DNA of 64,000 nucleotides from Pseudomonas syringae. GTDB taxonomy: Bacteria; Pseudomonadota; Gammaproteobacteria; Pseudomonadales; Pseudomonadaceae. The translations under genes and the position numbers were made by a program. Of the stretch, positions 50,717 through 61,435 are shown piece after piece. Under the pieces are notes generated by a model, which was given only the letters and a program-made list of their open reading frames with translations, searched no databases and was not told where the DNA came from. Position 1 is the stretch's first letter, and each line of letters begins with the position of its first letter. The stretch covers positions 1-64,000 of the forward strand of contig NZ_WKEQ01000010.1 in NCBI RefSeq assembly GCF_021605415.1, read 5' to 3'.

Positions 50717-52687
50717 ATGGCCGGGCTAATTCCCCAGAGCTTCATTGACGACCTGCTGAACCGCACCGACATCGTCGACGTGGTCAGCTCGCGCGTGCAA
50801 TTGAAGAAGGCCGGCAAGAACTACACCGCCTGTTGTCCGTTCCATAAAGAGAAAACACCGTCCTTCAGCGTCAGTCCCGACAAGCAATTCTATTACTGCT
50901 TCGGCTGCGGCGCTGGCGGCAATGCCCTCGGCTTTCTCATGGATCACGACAACCTGGATTTCCCCCAGGCTGTCGAGGATCTGGCGAAAGCCGCCGGCAT
51001 GGAAATCCCCCGCGAGGAAAGCGGGCGGGCGCATAAACCGCGCCAGCCGACCGATTCGCCGCTGTACCCGCTGCTCACCGCCGCCGCCGACTTCTACAAG
51101 CAGTCACTCAAGAGTCATCCCGCGCGCAAAGCCGCCGTTGATTATCTCAAGGGCCGCGGCCTGACCGGCGAAATCGCCCGGGACTTCGGTCTCGGTTTTG
51201 CGCCGCCGGGCTGGGACAATCTGTTCAAGCACCTGAGCAGCGACACCCTGCAACAAAAAGCCATGATCGACGCTGGCCTGCTGATCGAGAACCCCGAAAC
51301 CGGCAAACGCTATGACCGCTTCCGCGATCGTGTGATGTTCCCGATTCGTGACACACGCGGACGCATTATCGCTTTCGGCGGTCGCGTACTCGGGGACGAC
51401 AAACCGAAATACCTGAACTCGCCGGAAACACCGGTCTTCCATAAAGGCCAGGAACTCTACGGTCTATACGAAGCACGCAAGAACAACCGCAACCTCGACG
51501 AAATCATCGTGGTCGAAGGCTACATGGATGTCATCGCCCTCGCCCAGCAAGGCTTGCGCAATGCCGTCGCGACGCTGGGTACAGCGACCAGCGAAGAACA
51601 CCTCAAGCGCCTGTTCCGCGTCGTGCCGAACGTGCTGTTCTGTTTCGATGGCGACCAGGCTGGCCGCAACGCCGCCTGGCGTGCGCTAGAAGCCACACTG
51701 CCCTGCCTGCAGGACGGTCGCCGCGCACGCTTTTTGTTTCTGCCTGAGGGCGAGGATCCGGACACGCTGATTCGCGCTGAAGGCACTGATGCTTTCCGTG
51801 CCCGGATCAATCAGCATGCGCAGCCGCTGGCGGATTATTTTTTCCAGCAACTGACTGAAGAATCCGATCCACGATCGCTTGAGGGCAAGGCACACATGGC
51901 CACCCTCGCCGCACCGCTGATCGACAAAGTGCCGGGTGCCAATCTGCGCATTCTGATGCGCCAGCGATTGACCGAAATTACTGGATTAAGCAGTGAAACC
52001 GTCAGCCAACTGGCCCAAAGTGCACCGCAGGAAGCGCCGCCCGCCTACGACCCGGGCATCAACTACGACGCAATGCCGGACTTCAGCGACTACCATCAGC
52101 CGCAGGCGCAGGCGCAGGATATGTATGCGCCGCAGCAAGAGTGGACGCCGAAGAAACCCGGCGCCGGCGGCAAGAAATGGGACAAAAAAACCTGGGACAA
52201 GAACGGCAGGCGCGGTGATCGCGATCAACCGCAACGCCAGCGCACGCCGATTGGCGTCGAATCGCCGACCCTGACCGCCCTGCGCACCTTGCTTCATCAC
52301 CCGCAATTGGCTGAACGCGTCGAAGACGCCGGGCACATTGCGGACGAGAATCAGACCAACGCACAGCTGCTTGTAGCCCTGCTCGAAGCCGTACAGAAGA
52401 ATCCCAAGCTAAACTCATTTCAGTTGATCGCGCGATGGCACGGCACTGAACAGGGACGCTTGCTCAAGGCTTTGGCAGAAAAGGAATGGCTGATTGTAGG
52501 AGAAAACCTTGAACAACAGTTTTTCGACACCATTACTAGCTTGTCAGCCCGCCAACGCGAGCGAAATCTTGAACAATTGCTCAGGAAAGCCCGACAAGGC
52601 GACCTGAGCAACGAAGAGAAAAATCAACTGCGCGACCTTCTAAGTCGCAATGTTTCCGCATCAAACCCGACCTCAACTGGCGCGTGA
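50717..52687 (+). CDS. dnaG: DNA primase
   Basis: A 656-residue primase. The N-terminal zinc finger is CCPFHKEKTPSFSV with YYCFGCGAGG. The catalytic core has VEGYMDVIALAQQG and the TOPRIM acidic residues in FDGDQAGRNAA. A Gln/Lys-rich linker (about 440-520) leads to the DnaB-binding C-domain. The linker makes it longer than the E. coli enzyme, which is normal for pseudomonads. Confidence 0.96.
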   Translation: MAGLIPQSFIDDLLNRTDIVDVVSSRVQLKKAGKNYTACCPFHKEKTPSFSVSPDKQFYYCFGCGAGGNALGFLMDHDNLDFPQAVEDLAKAAGMEIPREESGRAHKPRQPTDSPLYPLLTAAADFYKQSLKSHPARKAAVDYLKGRGLTGEIARDFGLGFAPPGWDNLFKHLSSDTLQQKAMIDAGLLIENPETGKRYDRFRDRVMFPIRDTRGRIIAFGGRVLGDDKPKYLNSPETPVFHKGQELYGLYEARKNNRNLDEIIVVEGYMDVIALAQQGLRNAVATLGTATSEEHLKRLFRVVPNVLFCFDGDQAGRNAAWRALEATLPCLQDGRRARFLFLPEGEDPDTLIRAEGTDAFRARINQHAQPLADYFFQQLTEESDPRSLEGKAHMATLAAPLIDKVPGANLRILMRQRLTEITGLSSETVSQLAQSAPQEAPPAYDPGINYDAMPDFSDYHQPQAQAQDMYAPQQEWTPKKPGAGGKKWDKKTWDKNGRRGDRDQPQRQRTPIGVESPTLTALRTLLHHPQLAERVEDAGHIADENQTNAQLLVALLEAVQKNPKLNSFQLIARWHGTEQGRLLKALAEKEWLIVGENLEQQFFDTITSLSARQRERNLEQLLRKARQGDLSNEEKNQLRDLLSRNVSASNPTSTGA

Positions 52688-52701
52688 GGTCATAGCTCAG
52701 G

Positions 52702-52707
52702 TATAAT
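52702..52707 (+). promoter_or_regulatory. candidate -10 element for rpoD
   Basis: A perfect TATAAT lies 15 bases after the dnaG stop and about 48 bases before the rpoD ATG. No good -35 is seen at the right spacing, so it may be a weak or alternative-factor internal promoter. Confidence 0.45.
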
Positions 52708-52754
52708 CCTCGGCTTGTTTTTTGCCCGCCAAGACCTTCAGTGGATAGGGTGTT

Positions 52755-54602
<1,848 letters not shown>

Positions 54603-54610
54603 TACCAGAA

Positions 54611-54640
54611 CCCCCGGCCCAGGCCGGGGGTTTTGTTTTT
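54611..54640 (+). terminator. Rho-independent terminator after rpoD
   Basis: CCCCCGGCC (54611-54619) and GGCCGGGGG (54622-54630) form a 9-bp stem followed by TTTTGTTTTT. Confidence 0.95.
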
Positions 54641-54726
54641 ATGGCAGATTAAATTCCCCGCTCCACCCTCCCCCGCGCTTTGCCCGTCTACACTCGAACC
54701 ATTCCCCGAGCCATAACGAGACCGTT

Positions 54727-57700
54727 ATGCCCAGACTGCCGACCGTGCTTTTTTTGCTGTCGCTGATGACCTGGACCGCAACGGCTGGCGCGCTGACTCT
54801 AACTGACGAAGAACGTAGCTGGTTGGCGGCCCACCCTGACTTGCGCCTGGGTGTCGATGCGTCGTGGCCGCCGTTCGAATTCCGCGACGACCAGAGCCGT
54901 TATCAGGGGCTGGCAGCCGATTACATCGACGTGATCCGCCAACGTCTGGCGATCAAGCTGACGCCCATCGAACCGGTGAGCTGGACGGTGGTGCTCGATC
55001 AGGTAAAGGCCGGAAAAATCGACCTGTTGCCCGGCATCATGTCCACGCCGGAACGCCAGTCGTACCTTTCATTCACTCGTCCGTACCTGGACTTTCCGAT
55101 TGTCATCCTCGCTCATGTCGGCGGCCCTCAACCGCGCAAACTGGACGACCTCTACGGTTTGAAAATCGCAGTGGTCGAGAACTATGCTCCTCACGAATTG
55201 CTGCGTACTCAACACCCGGATCTCAATCTGGTTGCCATGCCCAACGTCAGTTCGGCGCTGCAAGCGCTGGCAACCGACCAGGTTGACGCCGTCGTCGGCG
55301 ATCTCGCGTCCAGTGTCTGGAGCCTGCGGCAACTCAAGCTTGATGGGTTGTATGTCAGCGGCGAAACCCCGTATCGCTATCAACTGGCGATGGGCGTGCC
55401 CCGGGACAACAAAATACTGGTGAGCATTCTGGACAAAGTCCTCGCCGATATGACCCCGGACGAAATCAGCAGCATTCAGGAACACTGGGTAGGCAACGTC
55501 CTTGATCACCGCACGTTCTGGTCGGATCTGCTGATTTACGGTTTGCCGGGCCTGTTGCTGCTGATGCTCGTGCTGGCGGTGGTCATCCGCATCAATCGCC
55601 GGCTCAGCTCGGAAATAGCCCGACGCGTCGATCTTGAACAGGAATTGCGCAGCAGCGAATACCACTATCGCGGGCTGGTGGAGAGCTTGTCGGCCATTGC
55701 CTGGGAAGCGCGTATGAGCGACTACACCTACAGCTATGTGTCGCCCCACGCCGAGGAATTGCTCGGGTATCCATTGTCCCATTGGCTGATTCCGGGCTTC
55801 TGGCGCAACATCATTCACCCGGCGGATCTGACCCGAGCCCAGAGCTTTTGCGACCACGAAACACTGGCCGGACGCGACCACAGTCTCGATTATCGGGTAA
55901 TCACTGCCGATGGCCGCTGCTTGTGGGTGCGCGACATTGTCAGCCTGATCGAACATGGCCATGAGCCGGTGATGCGCGGCCTGATGATCGACATCAGTGA
56001 AGCCAAACGCACCGAGGAGGCGCTGCGCCAGTCGGAACAGAAATTTGCCTCGGTCTTCCAGCAATGCCCGGATATTCTGGTGATTGCACGCCTGTCCGAT
56101 GGCTGCCTGCTCGAGGTAAATGAAGCGTTCGAGGAGCAAATCGGGCTGAAAGCCGAAGACGTCATTGGCCAGACCGCCACCGACCTCAACATCTGGGGCG
56201 TTCCCAGCGTCGGGCCCGGCCTGTTGCAACGTCTGCAAGCCGGCAGTATTCGCAACCTGGAGATGCCTTTTCGCCGCAACAACGGCCAAGTGTTTACCGG
56301 CCTGATCTCCGCCGAGCCGTTCGACCTCGACACTATACCGGCGCTGGTCGTCGTGGTTCGCGACATCACTCAACTCAAAGAAACCCAGCAACAACTGCAA
56401 ACGTCTGAAGAAAAATTCGCCAAGGCTTTCCATGCCTCGCCTGACGGCTTGCTGCTATCTCGCCAACGTGACGGTTTGCTGCTGGAAGTCAACGAAGGCT
56501 TCAGCCGCATTACCGGGTTCAACAGCGCAATGTCGGTGGATCGCTCGGCGCTGGATCTGGGCATCTGGGTCAACCTCAACGAACGCAAACACATGCTCGA
56601 CTTGCTGCATCGCGATGGTTTCGTCCGCGACTACAGCTGCCACATCCGCCGCAGCGATGGGCAGATCCGTCTCTGTGAAGTGTCTGCACGACCGCTGCCG
56701 ATCGGCGATGAAGATTGCATGCTGACGATTGCCCGGGATATCACCGAGCGCCATTTGATGCAGGAAAAACTGCAACAAGCCGCCACGGTGTTCGAAAGCA
56801 CCGCCGAAGGCGTGTTAATCACCGACACCCAACAACACATCAGCGCGGTCAATCGTGCGTTTACCGAGATCACCGGTTACAGCGAAAGCGAAGCGCTCGG
56901 CCACACACCACGCCTGCTCGCCTCGGGTCTGCATGACAGCGCGTTTTACGCGGCAATGTGGCATCAGCTGACGGATGAAGGTCATTGGCAGGGTGAGATT
57001 TCCAACCGGCGTAAGAACGGCGAGCTGTACCCAAGCTGGCTGACCATCAGCGCCGTGCGAAACCGCGACAAATTCATCACCCACTTCGTCGCGGTGTTCG
57101 CCGATATTTCCAGCCTTAAACATGCCCAGGCCAAACTCGATTATCAGGCGCACCACGACCCCCTCACCGGGCTGCCAAACCGGACGCTGTTCGAGAGTCG
57201 CTTACACATGGCGCTGAACAATCAGCAGGAAAACGGCGGCCAGGGCGCAGTGCTTTTTCTAGACCTCGACCGTTTCAAACACATCAACGACAGCCTCGGC
57301 CACCCGGTCGGCGACCTACTGCTCAAAGGCATCGCCGTGCGCCTCAAGGAGCAACTGCGCGATATCGACACCGTCGCGCGCCTGGGCGGGGACGAATTCA
57401 TCATTCTATTGCCCGGTTTGCAGCAACCCAGCGACGCTGACAACATCGCGACCAAGCTGCTTAACTGCTTCGGCGCACCGTTTCAGGCCGGTGAGCACGA
57501 GTTCTTCATCAGCGCCAGCATCGGCTCCAGCCTTTATCCACGCGACGGAAGCGATGTCGCCACGCTGGTCAAAAACGCCGACGCGGCGATGTATCGCTCC
57601 AAGGCCAAGGGCCGCAATCGCGTCGAGAGCTACACCCGCGACCTCACTGCCCAGGCCAGCGAACGCGTAGCACTGGAGCATGAGCTGCGGCGAGCTATCG

Positions 57701-58473
57701 AGCGCAACGAACTGCATCTTTGCTATCAGCCAAAAATCAGCCTCGACGACCATCGTCTGGTCGGCGCCGAAGCACTGATTCGCTGGCGCCACCCGACCTT
57801 CGGTGAAGTACCGCCAGAGCACTTCATTCCGCTGGCTGAAGAGAACGGCATGATCCTGCAGATCGGTGACTGGGTGCTCGAAACCGCTTGCCGGCAAATG
57901 TTCGAGTGGAACCAGATCTACGACAGTCTGGGCCCACTGTCGGTCAACCTCGCCGGGGCGCAACTGCGCCAGCCGAACCTGCTTGGTCGCATCGAGCAAC
58001 TGCTCAAGGACAACGGTCTGGAGCCGGATTTACTGCAACTGGAAATTACCGAAAACTTCATCATGAGCCAGGCGGAAGAAGCGCTGGCGGTGCTGCATCA
58101 GCTCAAACACCTGGGCGTGCAACTGGCCATCGATGACTTCGGCACCGGCTATTCCTCGCTCAGTTACCTCAAACGGCTGCCGCTGGACATCCTCAAGATT
58201 GACCAGTCTTTCGTCCGCGGTTTGCCCGACGACCCCCATGACGCGGCGATTGTCCGTGCCATCATCGCGCTGGGCCGCAGCATGCAATTCACCGTCATCG
58301 CCGAAGGTGTGGAAACCGAAGCCCAGCAGCAATTTCTCGCCGCCGAGGGCTGCGAACAGATCCAGGGCTACATCGTCAGCCTGCCACTGCCAGCAGAAGA
58401 ATTCGCCGCGACGTTTCTTCGTATAGCGGTTTCAGACTTTTCGGATAGCACAGCCGAGAAACCGTCGTTATAA
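54727..58473 (+). CDS. membrane sensor with SBP, four PAS, GGDEF and EAL domains
   Basis: A 1248-residue c-di-GMP enzyme. Signal peptide (1-22), family-3 solute-binding periplasmic domain (about 38-255), one transmembrane helix (269-291), four PAS domains (about 309-430, 436-555, 562-680, 684-800), GGDEF (810-970) and EAL (985-1245). The GGDEF motif (887-891) and its inhibitory RxxD site (R878-D881) are intact. The EAL (1015-1017), LQLEITENF, AIDDFGTGYSS and AEGVETEAQ residues are also intact. It could make and break c-di-GMP in response to a periplasmic ligand. The ATG at 54727 begins the signal; the frame is open upstream into rpoD. Confidence 0.92.
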   Translation: MPRLPTVLFLLSLMTWTATAGALTLTDEERSWLAAHPDLRLGVDASWPPFEFRDDQSRYQGLAADYIDVIRQRLAIKLTPIEPVSWTVVLDQVKAGKIDLLPGIMSTPERQSYLSFTRPYLDFPIVILAHVGGPQPRKLDDLYGLKIAVVENYAPHELLRTQHPDLNLVAMPNVSSALQALATDQVDAVVGDLASSVWSLRQLKLDGLYVSGETPYRYQLAMGVPRDNKILVSILDKVLADMTPDEISSIQEHWVGNVLDHRTFWSDLLIYGLPGLLLLMLVLAVVIRINRRLSSEIARRVDLEQELRSSEYHYRGLVESLSAIAWEARMSDYTYSYVSPHAEELLGYPLSHWLIPGFWRNIIHPADLTRAQSFCDHETLAGRDHSLDYRVITADGRCLWVRDIVSLIEHGHEPVMRGLMIDISEAKRTEEALRQSEQKFASVFQQCPDILVIARLSDGCLLEVNEAFEEQIGLKAEDVIGQTATDLNIWGVPSVGPGLLQRLQAGSIRNLEMPFRRNNGQVFTGLISAEPFDLDTIPALVVVVRDITQLKETQQQLQTSEEKFAKAFHASPDGLLLSRQRDGLLLEVNEGFSRITGFNSAMSVDRSALDLGIWVNLNERKHMLDLLHRDGFVRDYSCHIRRSDGQIRLCEVSARPLPIGDEDCMLTIARDITERHLMQEKLQQAATVFESTAEGVLITDTQQHISAVNRAFTEITGYSESEALGHTPRLLASGLHDSAFYAAMWHQLTDEGHWQGEISNRRKNGELYPSWLTISAVRNRDKFITHFVAVFADISSLKHAQAKLDYQAHHDPLTGLPNRTLFESRLHMALNNQQENGGQGAVLFLDLDRFKHINDSLGHPVGDLLLKGIAVRLKEQLRDIDTVARLGGDEFIILLPGLQQPSDADNIATKLLNCFGAPFQAGEHEFFISASIGSSLYPRDGSDVATLVKNADAAMYRSKAKGRNRVESYTRDLTAQASERVALEHELRRAIERNELHLCYQPKISLDDHRLVGAEALIRWRHPTFGEVPPEHFIPLAEENGMILQIGDWVLETACRQMFEWNQIYDSLGPLSVNLAGAQLRQPNLLGRIEQLLKDNGLEPDLLQLEITENFIMSQAEEALAVLHQLKHLGVQLAIDDFGTGYSSLSYLKRLPLDILKIDQSFVRGLPDDPHDAAIVRAIIALGRSMQFTVIAEGVETEAQQQFLAAEGCEQIQGYIVSLPLPAEEFAATFLRIAVSDFSDSTAEKPSL

Positions 58474-58474
58474 T
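58469..58474 (+). promoter_or_regulatory. -10 element of the tRNA gene
   Basis: A perfect TATAAT overlaps the stop codon (58471-58473) of the GGDEF-EAL gene and lies 14 bases before the tRNA 5' end. No clear -35 is visible, so the start of transcription near 58481 is inferred. Confidence 0.55.
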
Positions 58475-58488
58475 CCGCGACCTACTGA

Positions 58489-58565
58489 GGGCCTATAGCT
58501 CAGTTGGTTAGAGCAGAGGACTCATAATCCTTTGGTCCACGGTTCAAGTCCGTGTGGGCCCACCA
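58489..58565 (+). tRNA. tRNA with CAU anticodon, probably tRNA-Ile2 (lysidine type)
   Basis: A 77-base cloverleaf with CCA encoded. Acceptor GGGCCTA pairs with TGGGCCC; the D-arm, anticodon loop CTCATAA and T-arm GGTTCAAGTCC are all standard. The anticodon reads CAU, so automatic calls may say Met. The acceptor pairs C4-G69 and C5-G68 are identity elements known for TilS, and the TTGGTC variable region and T-arm resemble E. coli ileX, which also lies near rpoD. After lysidine modification it would read AUA as isoleucine. Confidence 0.85.
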
Positions 58566-58570
58566 CTTTG

Positions 58571-58593
58571 AAAGCCGCGCATTGCGCGGCTTT
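58571..58593. terminator. terminator after the tRNA
   Basis: AAAGCCGCGC (58571-58580) and GCGCGGCTTT (58584-58593) form a 10-bp stem with an ATT loop; the T-run is short. Confidence 0.75.
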
Positions 58594-59020
58594 CGCGTTT
58601 CTGTAGACCTGATTGGCTTTAGTTTTTCCGGCATCGAGACGCTAAATGTCCACAAAGTGTCCACCCTGAATTTTCAGCGGATCAGTTTTGTGTGCCCGCG
58701 AATCACCTAGCGCTCATAAATGCCCGCGTCCTCCATTGCCCACGGGGCATCGCTCTTCTTCCTTGATTCGGTTTCACCGTCGGCCAAACGCCCGCCCGTA
58801 TCCAACAGTAAAAACCTGAAGATGTAAGACGCGTCCGAAATTAGTATCGGACGGGAAGCCAACGATCCGCACAGGGATCCGGAGCGCATCGCAGGTGATG
58901 ATTCATGCGTTAATCTTGCCCGGGCGCGGCCCATTTAACGACTGCGTATGAACGTCCGTGATTTTTATGCGTAAACGCCAGCGAGATTACAGCCAAGACA
59001 ACACCACGCAACTCTGTAAC
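58594..59020. other. gene-poor stretch behind the tRNA
   Basis: About 430 bases without a convincing gene. TGTCCAC occurs twice in tandem near 58648-58664, and TCCGA-N8-TCGGA near 58830 forms a small hairpin. A 75-codon minus-strand frame (58707-58934) has no recognisable protein features. No copy of the tRNA 3' end is repeated here, so an integrated-element scar is possible but not shown. Confidence 0.5.
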
Positions 59021-59518
59021 ATGCGACGCCACCAACCCGCGCCACTGGAGCCGCCCTTGCCCGACACTCGCCCACCCGCGCTCGATGAAATCGACCGCCA
59101 GTTGATCGCCGCCCTGCAAATCAATGCCCGCGAAAGTGTGGCGATGCTCGCCCGGCAACTGGGCATCGCGCGCACCACCGTGACATCGCGGCTCGCGCGG
59201 CTGGAGAGAGCCAAAGTAATCACCGGTTACGGCGTGCGCCTCGGCCAGCGTGTGGTCGATGGCGGTTTGCAAGCGTATGTCGGGATCAAGGTGCAGCCGC
59301 GTTCCGGCAAAGAGGTGTTGCGCCGGTTGAGTGCGATGGCGCAGGTGCAGCAGCTGTGTGCGGTGAGTGGCGAATTCGATTACGTGGCGTGGTTGCGTAC
59401 GGATTCGCCGGAGCAACTGGATCAGTTGCTGGATCAGATCGGCAGTGTGGATGGAGTGGAGAAGACCACGACGTCTATTATTTTGAGTAGCAAGATTGAC
59501 CGGGGGCAGCCGGTCTGA
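59021..59518 (+). CDS. Lrp/AsnC family transcriptional regulator
   Basis: A 165-residue regulator with an N-terminal helix-turn-helix (ALDEIDRQLIAALQINARES and GIARTTVTSRLARLERAKVI) and a C-terminal RAM ligand domain (AYVGIKVQPRSGKEV, CAVSGEFDYVAWLR). The start is uncertain: ATGs at 59021 and 58967 and a GTG at 58958 are in frame, none with a strong ribosome site; 59021 fits family length best. Its position before davBA makes it the likely lysine-responsive regulator of those genes. Confidence 0.87.
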   Translation: MRRHQPAPLEPPLPDTRPPALDEIDRQLIAALQINARESVAMLARQLGIARTTVTSRLARLERAKVITGYGVRLGQRVVDGGLQAYVGIKVQPRSGKEVLRRLSAMAQVQQLCAVSGEFDYVAWLRTDSPEQLDQLLDQIGSVDGVEKTTTSIILSSKIDRGQPV

Positions 59519-59650
59519 TCTTTTCCGGCTGATATTTCTTGATTGAGTAACAGCGCCTCTTCGCGAGCCGGCCGCTCCTATAGAGGTCGGTGTGTAGCTT
59601 TGCATCGTCACATTGACTTGATAAATAGCAAAACGACGACACTTTGCGTC

Positions 59651-59679
59651 TTATTAACGTGCACCGGGCTCCCTAGAAT
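59651..59679 (+). promoter_or_regulatory. possible promoter of davBA
   Basis: TTATTA (59651-59656) and TAGAAT (59674-59679) are 17 bases apart, about 60 bases before the davB ATG. The AT-rich stretch just upstream (TTGACTTGATAAATAGC) could hold a site for the neighbouring Lrp-type regulator. Confidence 0.4.
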
Positions 59680-59741
59680 GGCTGGCATCTTTTCCTATAC
59701 TCAGACGCGCATCCCGCTTCGAGTCGCCAGTAAGGTCAGTC

Positions 59742-61424
59742 ATGAACAAGAACAATCGCCACCCGGCAGACGGTAAAAAACCAGTCACGGTTTTCGGCCC
59801 GGACTTTCCATTTGCCTTTGACGACTGGATCGAACACCCGGCCGGTCTCGGCAGTATTCCCGAGCACAATCATGGCGCCGAAGTGGCGATTGTCGGCGCG
59901 GGCATCGCCGGGCTCGTGGCGGCTTACGAACTGATGAAGCTCGGCCTTAAACCGGTGGTTTACGAAGCATCGAAGATGGGTGGACGCTTGCGCTCGCAGG
60001 CGTTTAACGGCACCGACGGCATCGTCGCCGAACTGGGCGGCATGCGTTTCCCGGTGTCTTCCACCGCGTTCTATCACTACGTCGATAAACTCGGTCTGGA
60101 AACGAAACCCTTCCCGAACCCGCTGACGCCGGCCTCCGGCAGCACCGTGATCGACCTCGAAGGCAAAACCCATTACGCACAGAAACTGGCGGATCTTCCT
60201 GCACTGTTCCAGGAAGTGGCTGACGCTTGGGCGGATGCGCTGGAGGCCGGTTCCCAGTTCTCCGATATCCAGCAAGCCATTCGCGAGCGCGATGTGCCGC
60301 GCCTCAAGGAGTTGTGGAACACCTTGGTGCCGCTGTGGGACGACCGCACGTTCTACGATTTCGTTGCCACGTCCAAGGCCTTCGCCAAATTGTCGTTCCA
60401 TCACCGCGAAGTCTTCGGTCAGGTCGGTTTTGGCACCGGTGGCTGGGATTCGGACTTTCCCAACTCGATGCTGGAAATCTTCCGTGTCGTGATGACCAAC
60501 TGCGACGATCACCAGCATCTGGTGGTCGGCGGCGTTGAACAGGTTCCACAAGGCATCTGGCGTCATGTGCCGGAGCGCTGCGTGCACTGGCCACAAGGCA
60601 CCAGCCTGAAGTCGCTGCACCGGGGCGCGCCACGTTCCGGCGTGAAGAAAATCGCCCACGCTCCGGACGGCCGTTTCGCCGTGACCGACAACAACGGTGA
60701 CACCCGCGAATACGCCGCCGTACTGACCACGTGCCAGAGCTGGTTGCTGACCACGCAGATCGAATGCGACGAAACCCTGTTCTCGCAAAAGATGTGGATG
60801 GCCCTCGACCGCACCCGCTATATGCAGTCGTCGAAGACCTTCGTGATGGTCGATCGGCCGTTCTGGAAGGACAAGGATCCTGAAACCGGCCGTGACCTCA
60901 TGAGCATGACCCTTACCGATCGCCTGACCCGCGGCACCTACCTGTTCGACAACGGTGACGACAAACCCGGCGTGATCTGTCTGTCGTACTCGTGGATGAG
61001 CGACGCGCTGAAGATGCTTCCGCACCCGGTGGAGAAACGCGTGAAACTGGCGCTGGACGCGCTGAAGAAGATTTACCCGAAAGTCGACATCGCCGCCCGC
61101 ATCATCGGCGATCCGATTACCGTGTCATGGGAAGCCGATCCACACTTCCTTGGTGCCTTCAAAGGCGCCCTGCCCGGTCACTATCGCTACAACCAGCGCA
61201 TGTATGCGCACTTCATGCAGGACGAGATGCCCGCCGAGCAACGCGGGATTTTCATCGCTGGCGATGACGTATCGTGGACGCCGGCGTGGGTCGAAGGCGC
61301 GGTGCAAACATCGCTCAATGCAGTGTGGGGGATCATGAAACATTTCGGCGGTGTTACACATAAAGAGAACCCGGGCCCCGGTGATGTGTTCAAAGACATC
61401 GGCCCTATCGCCCTGCCCGAGTAA
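59742..61424 (+). CDS. davB: L-lysine 2-monooxygenase (flavin amine-oxidase fold)
   Basis: A 560-residue FAD enzyme. The nucleotide loop VAIVGAGIAGLVAAYE is near residues 48-63, GGRLRSQAF and AELGGMRFP follow, and IFIAGDDVSWTPAWVEGAVQT closes the flavin site. It is in the tryptophan/lysine monooxygenase group. The direct neighbour davA and P. putida gene order favour lysine: L-lysine plus O2 gives 5-aminovaleramide and CO2. Tryptophan 2-monooxygenase (IaaM) is the main alternative. AAGG lies 8 bases before the ATG. Confidence 0.88.
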   Translation: MNKNNRHPADGKKPVTVFGPDFPFAFDDWIEHPAGLGSIPEHNHGAEVAIVGAGIAGLVAAYELMKLGLKPVVYEASKMGGRLRSQAFNGTDGIVAELGGMRFPVSSTAFYHYVDKLGLETKPFPNPLTPASGSTVIDLEGKTHYAQKLADLPALFQEVADAWADALEAGSQFSDIQQAIRERDVPRLKELWNTLVPLWDDRTFYDFVATSKAFAKLSFHHREVFGQVGFGTGGWDSDFPNSMLEIFRVVMTNCDDHQHLVVGGVEQVPQGIWRHVPERCVHWPQGTSLKSLHRGAPRSGVKKIAHAPDGRFAVTDNNGDTREYAAVLTTCQSWLLTTQIECDETLFSQKMWMALDRTRYMQSSKTFVMVDRPFWKDKDPETGRDLMSMTLTDRLTRGTYLFDNGDDKPGVICLSYSWMSDALKMLPHPVEKRVKLALDALKKIYPKVDIAARIIGDPITVSWEADPHFLGAFKGALPGHYRYNQRMYAHFMQDEMPAEQRGIFIAGDDVSWTPAWVEGAVQTSLNAVWGIMKHFGGVTHKENPGPGDVFKDIGPIALPE

Positions 61425-61435
61425 GAGGAATCCCG

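Noticed and set aside
58566..58700. An integrase attachment site duplicated behind the tRNA
   Set aside because: I looked for a second copy of the tRNA 3' end and found none; no integrase gene is present.
58707..58934. A 75-codon minus-strand ORF behind the tRNA
   Set aside because: No ribosome site or recognisable features. I keep it only as a note in the description of the gap.
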